This document shows, piece after piece, positions 7,244 to 15,074 of a stretch of 64,000 bases of DNA. A program made the translations under genes and the position numbers. How positions within the stretch are numbered: position 1 is the stretch's first letter; every line of letters begins with the position of its first letter. Source of the DNA: Arthrospira sp. PCC 9108 (GTDB lineage: Bacteria; Cyanobacteriota; Cyanobacteriia; Cyanobacteriales; Microcoleaceae); the NCBI GenBank assembly GCA_016745315.1, contig CP066886.1, positions 434,001 through 498,000 of the forward strand, in the 5' to 3' direction. The notes beneath the pieces are model-generated. The model made no database searches and was not told the DNA's origin. It worked only from the letters and a program-made list of their open reading frames with translations.

Positions 7244-8437
7244 ATGACGATGATCCGCGAGGTGAAAATCCGAGGCTTCAAGTCCATTTACTCCGCCACC
7301 CTAGAACTCGGCAGAGTGAATTGCTTCATCGGTGCTAATGGATCGGGCAAAAGTAACCTCCTAGAAGCCCTGGGAGTCTTAGGAGCCGCAGCCAATGGGG
7401 TGGTTGATGATGAAAGCCTGCTGCGTCGTGGGGTGCGGGCGGGCTTACCCAGGCTGTATAAAAGCTCCTTTGCGAGCGATCGCACTCCTGCCCATATTGC
7501 CATTGAGGTCACCGGCTCGGGTAACGAAGCGTATCGCGTTTCTTTGCTTAACCCCCTGGATTCCCCGGAACCCGCTTGGTCGTATAAAACCGAAGTCCTC
7601 AGTGACGGCTATGAGGAAATCCTTTCTGATGGAATTCGCAACAAGAAAAACCTCAACCCCAAAGCTGGTTTGGCTGCCTTGCAGTTGGTGGATATAGACC
7701 CCAAGAATCCGGCGGCTCAACTGATGCAGCGCCTCCAGGAATTTGCCATTTACTGCCCTAACACTCCCACTCTGCGTGGCATTGTCCCGGACCAACAATC
7801 GCGCCTCCCCCTGGGTGTGAGCGGTGGACTACTCGCCGAAGGGTTTGCCACCCTGCGCCAACATTTAGAGGGTAGAGGGGAAGAGGGTGAGGAGATTCTG
7901 GAGCAAGTGCTAGAGTTGATTGACTGGGTGGCTGATATCCAAACCACCAGCTATGGAACGAATCTGCTCTCACCCAAGGTGCCTCGGACTAAGCTCCTCC
8001 TGAAATTCAGCGATCGCTTTATGAACCAAAGCCGCAATGAACTCACCGCCTACGATGCCAGCGAAGGCTCACTTTATGTCATTTTGGCGGCGGTGCTGTG
8101 CCTCTTACCCCAAGCTCCCCGACTGCTGGCGATCGACAATCTGGATCAAGCCCTGAATCCCCGGCTGCTGGCACGGCTGATTTCCCGTCTTTCGGGCTGG
8201 CTTCAGGATAATGAGAGCGATCGCCAACTCCTGTTTACCGCCCATAATCCCGCCGCCCTTGATGGTCTGAATTTACTTGATTCTGAGGTGCGCCTATTTG
8301 TGGTAGAGCGCAATAGCAACGGTCAAACCTGTATCCGTCGCCTCACACTCACCCCTGAACTCACTCAACTGAACCAGCAATATCCCCTATCACGCCTCTG
8401 GGTCATGGGGCATCTAGGAGCGCTACCCAATGTCTGA
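7244..8437 (+). CDS. AAA_21-type (RecF/SMC-like) ATPase, possible defence gene
   Basis: A 397-residue ABC-class ATPase. Walker A is GANGSGKSN (residues ~30-38) after the family opener IRGFKSIYSATLELG. A signature-like DASEGSLYVI, the Walker B/D-loop LLAIDNLDQALNP and the H-loop LFTAHNP follow in the last third. Asn replaces the usual catalytic Glu after the Walker B Asp. Such ATPases drive paired nucleases in several defence systems. It overlaps the next gene by eight bases, implying co-translation. No antiphage function can be proven from sequence. Confidence 0.85.
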   Translation: MTMIREVKIRGFKSIYSATLELGRVNCFIGANGSGKSNLLEALGVLGAAANGVVDDESLLRRGVRAGLPRLYKSSFASDRTPAHIAIEVTGSGNEAYRVSLLNPLDSPEPAWSYKTEVLSDGYEEILSDGIRNKKNLNPKAGLAALQLVDIDPKNPAAQLMQRLQEFAIYCPNTPTLRGIVPDQQSRLPLGVSGGLLAEGFATLRQHLEGRGEEGEEILEQVLELIDWVADIQTTSYGTNLLSPKVPRTKLLLKFSDRFMNQSRNELTAYDASEGSLYVILAAVLCLLPQAPRLLAIDNLDQALNPRLLARLISRLSGWLQDNESDRQLLFTAHNPAALDGLNLLDSEVRLFVVERNSNGQTCIRRLTLTPELTQLNQQYPLSRLWVMGHLGALPNV

Positions 8438-9134
8438 TCCGTTAAAAATTGCCCTAGTAGCCGAAGGGCCAACGGATTTTGAAGTGATTCAAGCTGCCCT
8501 CAAAGCCGTGTTACCCCATCCATTTATCATCACGCTCCTGCAACCGGAAGCGACTCAACCACAAATGGGAGGCGGTTGGGGCGGTGTGCTGAAATGGTGT
8601 CACGCGGCGCAACAGAGGTATAATGGCTCACTGGATACTGACCCCACTTTGAGTGGCTTTGACTTGCTGATCATTCATGTAGATGTGGATGTATCGACTT
8701 TTCAATATGACAACTGTGGAGCAGGGGTGACAGAACTAGCGCAGCAGAACAACTGGGGAACTCTCCCCTGCTCTGAGACCTGTCCTCCCGTAGCCGATAC
8801 GGTGGCTGCTCTAATGAGCGTGATTCAAAGCTGGTTAGGACAAGCTACACCAGGCGATCGGACACTGTTTTGCCTGCCTGCCCAGTCCTCCGGCACTTGG
8901 TTAGCCGCAGCGGTACTCGCTCCAGGGCATACCCTCCTAGCCAAGGGCGAGTGCGATGTCAACCTAGAGAATAGACTGGCAAACCTACCCAAGGGAAAGC
9001 GCATCAAGAAAAACAAGCGAGATTACCAAGCCCATGCGCCACACATTACCCAGCATTGGACAAAAGTCAAAGGACTTTGTACCCTTGCCGCCAATTTTGA
9101 GCAGACTGTATTAACTGTAGTCCGTTCCCTGTAG
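8430..9134 (+). CDS. Possible TOPRIM/DUF4276-like partner of the AAA ATPase
   Basis: A 234-residue protein. The N-terminus LKIALVAEGPTDFEVIQAAL has the EG.TD motif of TOPRIM-like or DUF4276-like proteins, and a second acidic motif, DLLIIHVDVDVST, follows at residues ~80-95, as expected for a metal-binding nuclease core. The C-terminus is basic (KGKRIKKNKRDYQ). It is coupled to the ATPase by overlap. The layout recalls two-component ATPase plus TOPRIM systems, but similarity to any named system was not tested; nuclease activity is inference. Confidence 0.6.
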   Translation: MSDPLKIALVAEGPTDFEVIQAALKAVLPHPFIITLLQPEATQPQMGGGWGGVLKWCHAAQQRYNGSLDTDPTLSGFDLLIIHVDVDVSTFQYDNCGAGVTELAQQNNWGTLPCSETCPPVADTVAALMSVIQSWLGQATPGDRTLFCLPAQSSGTWLAAAVLAPGHTLLAKGECDVNLENRLANLPKGKRIKKNKRDYQAHAPHITQHWTKVKGLCTLAANFEQTVLTVVRSL

Positions 9135-9234
9135 TAGGGGCTTGGTGCTTTTTCTCTAGATCTGTCAAGGTGTATTTGTAGGGAAACAATGCGATCGCCT
9201 GAAAAGGGTGATCAGGCAAAACCCCTACATTCGG

Positions 9235-9360
9235 TCAGTCAGAAACCCTGTTTTTCTTATCAATCTGTTCGGCAAAATCAGTTGAATGAACTTGATGATG
9301 AGGTTCCATTTGACTATCGATCGCCCCAATTAAGTCTCCGATTTTTTCAGATAACGGGTC
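9235..9360 (-). pseudogene. Antitoxin tail remnant, copy of the 6517-6780 gene
   Basis: The minus strand reads DPLSEKIGDLIGAIDSQMEP, then HHQVHSTDFAEQID. This closely matches the C-terminal half of the antitoxin at 6517-6780 (EPLSEKIGDLIGAIDSQAEP...STDFGEQIA). The first half of the gene and the toxin are missing. The fragment ends abruptly near 9355-9360, where a different gene remnant begins, marking a recombination junction. Confidence 0.75.
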
Positions 9361-9515
9361 GCTATCCCCTCACCTAAACGATTACACTAATCTATCCCCG
9401 GGATAATCGTCGCGTCCCCATCGGGGAGGCTTTCGCCGATGTTCTCCGGACTGATGAAGGGCAATTGCTCCTCCAGTCGGCTGGTTTAATTCCCCTCTGG
9501 GAAATTGCTCCCCTC
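9357..9515 (+). pseudogene. C-terminal remnant of a PstS-like substrate-binding protein
   Basis: The plus strand from about 9357 reads GRYPLT, then TAA, then TITLIYPRDNRRVPIGEAFA and DVLRTDEGQLLLQSAGLIPL in one frame. The pattern YPLT...GEAFA..L.T.EGQ.L...AG..P is the C-terminal signature of PstS-like phosphate-binding proteins. Only ~50 codons survive, with an in-frame stop. It abuts the antitoxin remnant. The family call is from memory of the motif and is moderate. Confidence 0.5.
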
Positions 9516-9551
9516 CATCGGCGAATCAACCTGCCACATTTCAACCGCACA

Positions 9552-9863
9552 TCACTTTTCCTGGGAGCAAACCGCTGTGTCATCAGGACGGGTGATGGAA
9601 AAGGCATCAAATTCACCCAACTCAAATTCACCTGTGACCGTCAGTTGATCCTCTACACTGATATGGCTTGCTGTAGAGTCCCCACAAAGCTCCCAGGCAT
9701 CAACCCGGACGGAGCGATCGCCTGTATTCAACCGAAAGCCATCTTCCCACACCCTCTCCACTGTTCCGGTAAAAGAATTGTCTTGTTGCGCGTGAGCATT
9801 GGATATCACACTGACAGCGATCAAACCACTTAACGTTATCAATGCCGCTTTCCATAATTTCAT
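9552..9863 (-). CDS. Small exported protein, OB-fold-like
   Basis: The ATG at 9863 is preferred. It gives MKLWKAALITLSGLIAVSVI with a typical Sec signal peptide cleaved after SNAHA (about residue 25), and GGAGGA lies upstream. The mature part, ~78 residues, is beta-rich (NSFTGTVERVWEDGFRLNTG, then VRVDAWELC), resembling a bacterial OB-fold/NirD-like periplasmic domain. Two Cys could form a disulfide. Function unknown. The gap 9864-10283 holds only a HIP1 site and a short GC-rich hairpin near 10160-10200 (GCGCAGG/CCTGTCC). Confidence 0.65.
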   Translation of the reverse strand: MKLWKAALITLSGLIAVSVISNAHAQQDNSFTGTVERVWEDGFRLNTGDRSVRVDAWELCGDSTASHISVEDQLTVTGEFELGEFDAFSITRPDDTAVCSQEK

Positions 9864-10283
9864 TGTGATCATCCTCCATTTTTTATGTTGGTTAGGGTTG
9901 AACATCAAACGCCATTCCTTCCTGACGGCGTTGCTTGAGGGCAACACCTGAAAGCAAATAACCGTTCCAGCCGGTTCAGCCTGTTTCGGTGAACTAAACT
10001 TATTGTACTTGAATCGTAAGAGAACCGTAAGAAAAGGGTAAGAAAGCTCTTACGATGCCATGTCTGGGGCTTCGCTCTGCCGTGATTCTTTTGTCTTAGG
10101 GTATTCCCACAAATAAATCATCCATATCCGATGCGATCGCACCTAACAAAACACTCTGACTCCGCGCAGGCCTGTCCTGAGCCCGCGCAGGACAGGCTTT
10201 GTCCGTGTAGCCCCAGGCTTGAGCCTGTGGGGTTTTTGGCGGTTTTATTTGTTGGAGTTCCCTTAGCCCATCTGACTAGGGTT

Positions 10284-10790
10284 TTAGTTGGGAAAGGTGA
10301 CTGTAAAGGTTGTGCCATGACCAAGTTGGCTCTGGACTGCGATCGCCCCTTGGTGGCGGTGGACAATTTCCTGGGCGATCGCCAGTCCTAACCCCGTACC
10401 CCCCATTGTGCGAGAACGTGACTTGTCTACTCGATAAAAGCGCTCAAATAGATGGGGCAAATGCTCTGGCGAGATACCTATTCCGGTATCACCCACCCTG
10501 ATCTCAATACAATGTTCTTGAACCACTGCGGTTAAATTGACCTCGCCCTGAGCGGAAGTATATTTCACCGCATTGTCCAACAGATTCAGAAACAGACGAA
10601 TCAGATGGTCTGGACTACCTTGAATCTGAAGATTGGGGACGATGTGAGTTGAGAACTGAAGTTGCTGGAGATCGGCTAACGGTTGAATCTGCAACGGTTG
10701 AATCTGCTCGGCGATCGCCGCTAACAAGTCACTCAGATCAATGAGTTCTAAATGCACATCTTGATGACGCGGCTCAAGCCGAGAGAGGAG
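10284..10790 (-). pseudogene. Histidine kinase, catalytic domain only (5'-truncated)
   Basis: Encodes the HATPase_c half of a sensor kinase: N box LFLNLLDNAVKYT, G1 box VGDTGIGISPEHL, F box LFERFYRVDKSRS, G2 box GGTGLGLAI. It ends naturally (GTTFTVTFPN). Upstream the frame continues as LLSRLEPRHQDVHLELIDL and then runs straight into the palindromic repeat at 10795. There is no HisKA phospho-acceptor His, HAMP or membrane segment. The 5' part was evidently lost or replaced at the repeat. The GTG at 10757 could start a short product. Confidence 0.75.
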
Positions 10791-10794
10791 TTGA

Positions 10795-10863
10795 GTAGGT
10801 TGGGTGGAGTTACGAAACCCAACACCACTGTCTCTGATTAATGTTGGGTTTCACCCAACCTAC
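10795..10863. repeat. GTTGGGTTTC inverted repeat, copy B
   Basis: GTAGGTTGGGTGGAGTTACG...AACCCAACA forms one arm and TGTTGGGTTTCACCCAACCT ends the other, making a ~69-bp hairpin. It stands exactly where the histidine kinase reading frame loses its 5' half, so it either inserted there or marks the deletion point. It is related to 5052-5131. Confidence 0.65.
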
Positions 10864-10896
10864 AATTGAGAGACTTCGCCCCAATTTAGTAGTTGA

Positions 10897-12270
10897 CTAG
10901 CTTGGGTCAACCTGCATGAGGTAATTTGCTAATGCTTCGTAGGCCGGTAGAGAAGTCGGGTCAAGTTTGGCATTGCTGGCAACCGGGAAAGAGGCAAACC
11001 GAGCAATGACCATATCCGCCGTAGGGTCAACATAAATAGCCTGACCATATACCCCTCTGGCCATGAATGCGCCGTGGTCATTGTGGGTAATCCACCACAT
11101 ACTGCGATAACTCCACCCGTCGAGTAAGGCGTGACCGCCATCAGCAAAAGCGCGGCGATCGCCCCCTTTGCGGATACTCTCAATAGCTTCTGTAGGTACA
11201 ATCTGTTCATCGCCGACTTTGCCATTATTCAGCATCATTTGCCCAAAGCGAGCCAGATCTCGAAGTCCGAGACTCATGCCACCCCCGGCGAAGGGAGTGC
11301 CAATAGAATCAACAGATATGTAGGCATCGAGATCAGCGCCCAGTTTGCCCCAAACTTTCTCCGACAGCACTTCGGTCACGGGTTTTCCGGTGACGCGGCT
11401 GATTAACCAACCCAAAACATCCGTGTTGATGGTTTTATAGCCAAAGCTGACCCCATGGTTGCCCTGCTTTTGGACGGTTTGCAAAAATTCAAAATAAGTT
11501 CTCGGGCCAGTATAGTCGGCTGGTTTTGGCAGGGGATTGCCAGCGGCCGCGTGTTGCCAGATTTCCGAATCAGGATCGGCATAGTCTTCCCGGTACACGA
11601 GCCCAGTGGTCATATCCATCACCTGGCGGACTGTGGCATCGCCAAAGGCGCTCTGGGTAAGTTCCGGGATGTATTCTCCCACCAGCTTGTTTTCGTCGAG
11701 TTGCCCTTCAGATACTAAGATTTCCCCTAGGGTGGCAACAAAGGACTTGGTCATAGACATGGCTCCATGACGTTTAGCTGGGTCTAGGCAGCCAGCATAG
11801 CTTTCGTAGACGACCTTGCCATGGTGCATGACCAGCATACCGTCAGTGAAATTCGCGGCCAGGGATTCTTTCCAGGTCATGGGCTCAGTGGAACCCAACG
11901 GCATAAAGGTAACCTGGTCAATTCCCCTTATTTCAGCAGGTTCTAGGGGAGCTACCTGTGACAGTCTACGGCTAACGGCTTTGGTGGGCATCAACTGTTG
12001 GAAATTGCACACAGTCCAGCGCCACTGGGGAAATTGGGCATAGCTGCTGTCGTCAAACCTGATGATTTTATCGGCAGGCGGTGGCGCTCCCTGCATCCAT
12101 CCTAGGGTTTTGGGGTCTGAGTTTTCGGCAGTCCAGGTCATGGCTTCAGCAAAGGAGTGTTGGTTATCGGTAAGGTGACGATCTGCGATCGCCGTGGTTG
12201 AAAGGTTTAAGGTTAGCAACAGGGAACAGCCACCCATAAAAAGGGTTAGCAACAATCGTTTCAAGGTCAT
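10897..12270 (-). CDS. Exported serine hydrolase of the class C beta-lactamase family
   Basis: The ATG at 12270 (MTLKRLLLTLFMGGCSLLLT) is preferred to one 11 codons upstream, because it starts the signal peptide, which ends near TTAIA. The mature ~430 residues carry the SxxK nucleophile in GAMSMTKSFVATL, a Tyr-containing motif FGYKTINTDVLGWL and the C-terminal YVDPTADMVIARF region of 6-aminohexanoate-dimer-hydrolase-like esterases. It probably cleaves an ester or amide in the periplasm. Substrate unknown. Length normal for the family. Confidence 0.82.
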   Translation of the reverse strand: MTLKRLLLTLFMGGCSLLLTLNLSTTAIADRHLTDNQHSFAEAMTWTAENSDPKTLGWMQGAPPPADKIIRFDDSSYAQFPQWRWTVCNFQQLMPTKAVSRRLSQVAPLEPAEIRGIDQVTFMPLGSTEPMTWKESLAANFTDGMLVMHHGKVVYESYAGCLDPAKRHGAMSMTKSFVATLGEILVSEGQLDENKLVGEYIPELTQSAFGDATVRQVMDMTTGLVYREDYADPDSEIWQHAAAGNPLPKPADYTGPRTYFEFLQTVQKQGNHGVSFGYKTINTDVLGWLISRVTGKPVTEVLSEKVWGKLGADLDAYISVDSIGTPFAGGGMSLGLRDLARFGQMMLNNGKVGDEQIVPTEAIESIRKGGDRRAFADGGHALLDGWSYRSMWWITHNDHGAFMARGVYGQAIYVDPTADMVIARFASFPVASNAKLDPTSLPAYEALANYLMQVDPS

Positions 12271-12423
12271 CTTTCCAGTAGTTTCCTGACACGAGGAAGT
12301 CAATTAACTATTAGTTAAGCGTAATTCCTTAATTTATCCGATTTTGTCCGTATAAGTCGATCGCTCTGTGAGGTTTCCGCCAGTCCCCAAAGATGCGATC
12401 GCTTCCGGGTGGCGGATGCCATA

Positions 12424-12510
12424 TCGCCTCAGAAACAAATAAACCCGGTTTCTGTGAGGGTTTCTGTATCTTCACCAAGATATCAACTAGAAACCGGGTT
12501 TCATAGTTAA
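12424..12510. repeat. GAAACCGGGTTTC-family palindromic repeat, copy 9
   Basis: TCGCCTCAGAAACAAATAAA, CCCGGTTTCTGTGAGGGTTT, the CTGTATCTTCACCAAGATAT centre and AGAAACCGGGTTTCATAG. It lies between the serine hydrolase and the ATPase gene (12304-12518), a stretch that otherwise contains only HIP1 sites. It is the most distal clear copy from the TA island. Confidence 0.7.
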
Positions 12511-12518
12511 TGTCATGC

Positions 12519-14333
12519 TCACTGGTCTGATTTCACCTCCAAACTTCGTAGGCGGTTAATAGCTGCCGCCAATTCAAAACGTCGGAACATAGCTAAATCT
12601 CCCTGGGGAAAAGGACTGATGATATCCAAACCCTTTTCCTGAATATCTGCCATAATCTCATCAAGAATTTCTGGGAGAGTTTTTACCCCATCAATATATC
12701 TGTTTTTAGCGTAGACCATCGCCTCAGCGATCGCCCTTAATTGGTCTTTAGAAACCAACTGTTCCACCGCCGATAAATCCACATCCTCCGACCCAAAAGT
12801 TACCTCATCCACATCTCGCACTTTCACCCGCACATCTCGCTTTCCACGACTAGGATCAAGACTTTCGGCTAGGGGAACCCGTGGCTTAATCTTACCAAAC
12901 TTTTGACCGCCTTCTGAGGTGCGACCCGTCCTATATTCAGCCGCGATCGCCTTAGCTTTTTCCGTCAATTCCACTGGCTGAAAATTATCCATAGCTATCA
13001 CCCTATCAGCCACATCAAAATAATCGCCACTTCCTCCCATCACCAGAATAGTAGACACCCCATAATCATCATAAAGTTGTTTAACCTTATCAATAAAAGG
13101 CGTAATCGGTTCCTGTTCCTTCGCAATTAAAGCCTGCATTCGGCGGTCGCGAATCATAAAATTAGTCGCCGCCGTATCCTCATCTACCAGTAACACCGGA
13201 GGAGTCGGTTTTTCTCCCAAAATTAATGCTTCCAAGGCTTCCATAATATTAGCAGCTTGGGATGTACTACCACTAGCATTTTCCGTCGAAAAATCAGTAG
13301 TCGATCGCCCTTGCGGAAGCTGATTAATAAAAGGTGAAATATCCACCCCCGCCACACTGCGACCATCTTCCGCCCGCACTTTCACAGCAGCCGAGTCCGT
13401 CACCACAAATTCTCTGCCATCATCAGGAATATGGTTATAAACGCCCCTCTCAATAGCTTTAAGAAGAGTCGATTTTCCATGATATCCACCCCCTACAATT
13501 AGCGTAATTCCCCTAGGAATACCCAAGCCCCTAATCGGTCCCCCGTTGGGTCGGTTTAGTTCAACTTCTAAGGAAGGGGGAGACTGAAAAGCGATCGCAT
13601 TTTCCCTCGATAATGGGCGGTCATTCACCCCACTTTGGCGCGGTAAAATGGCATCATTAGCAATAAAAGCCACCAGGGAACGATCGCCTAATTGTTGTCG
13701 CAGACTTTCCGTATCTTCCACCGTTTCCACATGACGCTGACAGGCGGCTTCGTCTAGGTTTTCGTATTTGAGAGCGCGATCAACAATAGCCGGAATATCC
13801 TCACATAACATAGCCGCCGCTTGGCGACCCAGAATATTGCGACCCCTGGCTGGGAGTCCTACAAAAAAGCGAATTTCGATGCCTTTTTCCGAGGTGGCGG
13901 CTATCGGTTTCCCCCGTTGTAGCGCCGGGTTCCCTCCTATCGTTTTCGGGGTCGGGTTAGCGACTTGGACTAGGTAGACCGAAGTCCGCGCCAGCACTTC
14001 CTGACCAACCCTGGTAATCGCAATCATACCACTTTTACCTGTACCCCGACGACTGCTAATTTCATAAGCCGCCCGGTCAAACTGTCGGGTAAGATAGTCT
14101 CTTAGCGCCACTTCTCGGATCGGGTTTTGGTATAGTTGCGGCGGAAAATTAGCGATCGCTGGTGGAATTTGCACCCGCAATTTACTGGGGGAAGCAAAGG
14201 GATCGCCCTGGACATAATCAATAATTAGAGTAAAGTCGGGAAATTGATATTCACCGGAGATATCTTTATAGGCTTTATAGCCTCGGTTGTCGAGGTCTAG
14301 TAATTTTTGATGCAGATACTGTTTACTATTCAT
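12519..14333 (-). CDS. Predicted ABC-class ATPase (COG3044)
   Basis: A 604-residue soluble protein. The N-terminal ~230 residues form the family-specific domain (FPDFTLIIDYVQGDPFASPS...). Walker A lies at about residues 279-287 (GGGYHGKSTLL), then FVVTDSAAVKVRAEDGR. Walker B is PPVLLVDEDTAATNFMIRDR and a later ILVMGGSGDYFDVADRVIAM has the H-loop position. The role of COG3044 proteins is unknown; some authors suggest RNA or nucleotide handling. Length typical, no lesion. Monocistronic; a gap of 163 bp separates it from the upstream coiled-coil gene. Confidence 0.85.
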   Translation of the reverse strand: MNSKQYLHQKLLDLDNRGYKAYKDISGEYQFPDFTLIIDYVQGDPFASPSKLRVQIPPAIANFPPQLYQNPIREVALRDYLTRQFDRAAYEISSRRGTGKSGMIAITRVGQEVLARTSVYLVQVANPTPKTIGGNPALQRGKPIAATSEKGIEIRFFVGLPARGRNILGRQAAAMLCEDIPAIVDRALKYENLDEAACQRHVETVEDTESLRQQLGDRSLVAFIANDAILPRQSGVNDRPLSRENAIAFQSPPSLEVELNRPNGGPIRGLGIPRGITLIVGGGYHGKSTLLKAIERGVYNHIPDDGREFVVTDSAAVKVRAEDGRSVAGVDISPFINQLPQGRSTTDFSTENASGSTSQAANIMEALEALILGEKPTPPVLLVDEDTAATNFMIRDRRMQALIAKEQEPITPFIDKVKQLYDDYGVSTILVMGGSGDYFDVADRVIAMDNFQPVELTEKAKAIAAEYRTGRTSEGGQKFGKIKPRVPLAESLDPSRGKRDVRVKVRDVDEVTFGSEDVDLSAVEQLVSKDQLRAIAEAMVYAKNRYIDGVKTLPEILDEIMADIQEKGLDIISPFPQGDLAMFRRFELAAAINRLRSLEVKSDQ

Positions 14334-14496
14334 GGGAAAAATTGACCGTTAAAATAGATATGACTTAGGCTTAAATTGGCAGTCCTAATTAATTGGGGAT
14401 GGCCAGGCTGACAACCGATAGCTGTCCATTGATTAGAACAGACAGTTATGCACCTATAATATTGTAGCATATCGGGAGCCCCATATTCTCAAAGTT

Positions 14497-15051
14497 TTAC
14501 GGGCTTTCATCGGGCTGTATATCGAGCAATTTTTCACCAATTTCTACATAGTTTTGATGCTGATAAATATAAGGAACTCTCCTAGATGAAATCTTCAGCA
14601 ATACCGGAGGTGTAGGAAGTAGGTATTCGTCACTAGGTTCCCACTCATTTGTAATCGCCATCAATGCTTTAATTTCTGTCTCTAGGGTATCTGATAATTC
14701 GTTTATTTTAGCTGATTGCTTGATTAATTTTTCCCAGATAATTTGAGCTTGGGCTTGATAGATTTGAGATTGCTTCACCGACAGAGTTGCTTGCAGATTT
14801 TTAACCTTCATTACAGCCACTTTAATATCTTGGTCAATATGCTGTAAGTTAACTGGCAGGTCAGCGATCGCTTGTTGTTCTTGGCGATGAAATTCGCTGA
14901 TAGCTGCCGCTGATTTATCTTCAGGAAATATCAATTTTACCTGAAAAGCTGACCGGATAAGGCGGACGGCATGATATTCAGCGATCGCCTCCTTTAATCT
15001 CTGCTGAATTCCGTGGAATTCCTGTTGAAGTTCCCCCAGACTTTTAGCCAT
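14497..15051 (-). CDS. Hypothetical coiled-coil protein
   Basis: A 184-residue protein that begins MAKSLGELQQEFHGIQQRLK and is helical and charged nearly throughout. Heptad-like segments at residues ~1-30 and ~70-125 (LQATLSVKQSQIYQAQAQII, then KLIKQSAKINELSDTLETEI) suggest a coiled coil. No signal peptide or membrane segment. It lies 24 bp downstream of dacB in the same direction, so the two may be co-transcribed. Family not recognised. Confidence 0.7.
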   Translation of the reverse strand: MAKSLGELQQEFHGIQQRLKEAIAEYHAVRLIRSAFQVKLIFPEDKSAAAISEFHRQEQQAIADLPVNLQHIDQDIKVAVMKVKNLQATLSVKQSQIYQAQAQIIWEKLIKQSAKINELSDTLETEIKALMAITNEWEPSDEYLLPTPPVLLKISSRRVPYIYQHQNYVEIGEKLLDIQPDESP

Positions 15052-15074
15052 AACTTTACCTCTAATTTGATGGA

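Noticed and set aside
9189..9377. 62-codon plus-strand open frame
   Set aside because: It is a chimera of sequence antisense to the antitoxin remnant and the first codons of the PstS-like remnant, not a gene.
11131..11718. Plus-strand frames of 87-91 codons within the serine hydrolase gene
   Set aside because: Antisense shadows of a conserved gene with intact motifs.
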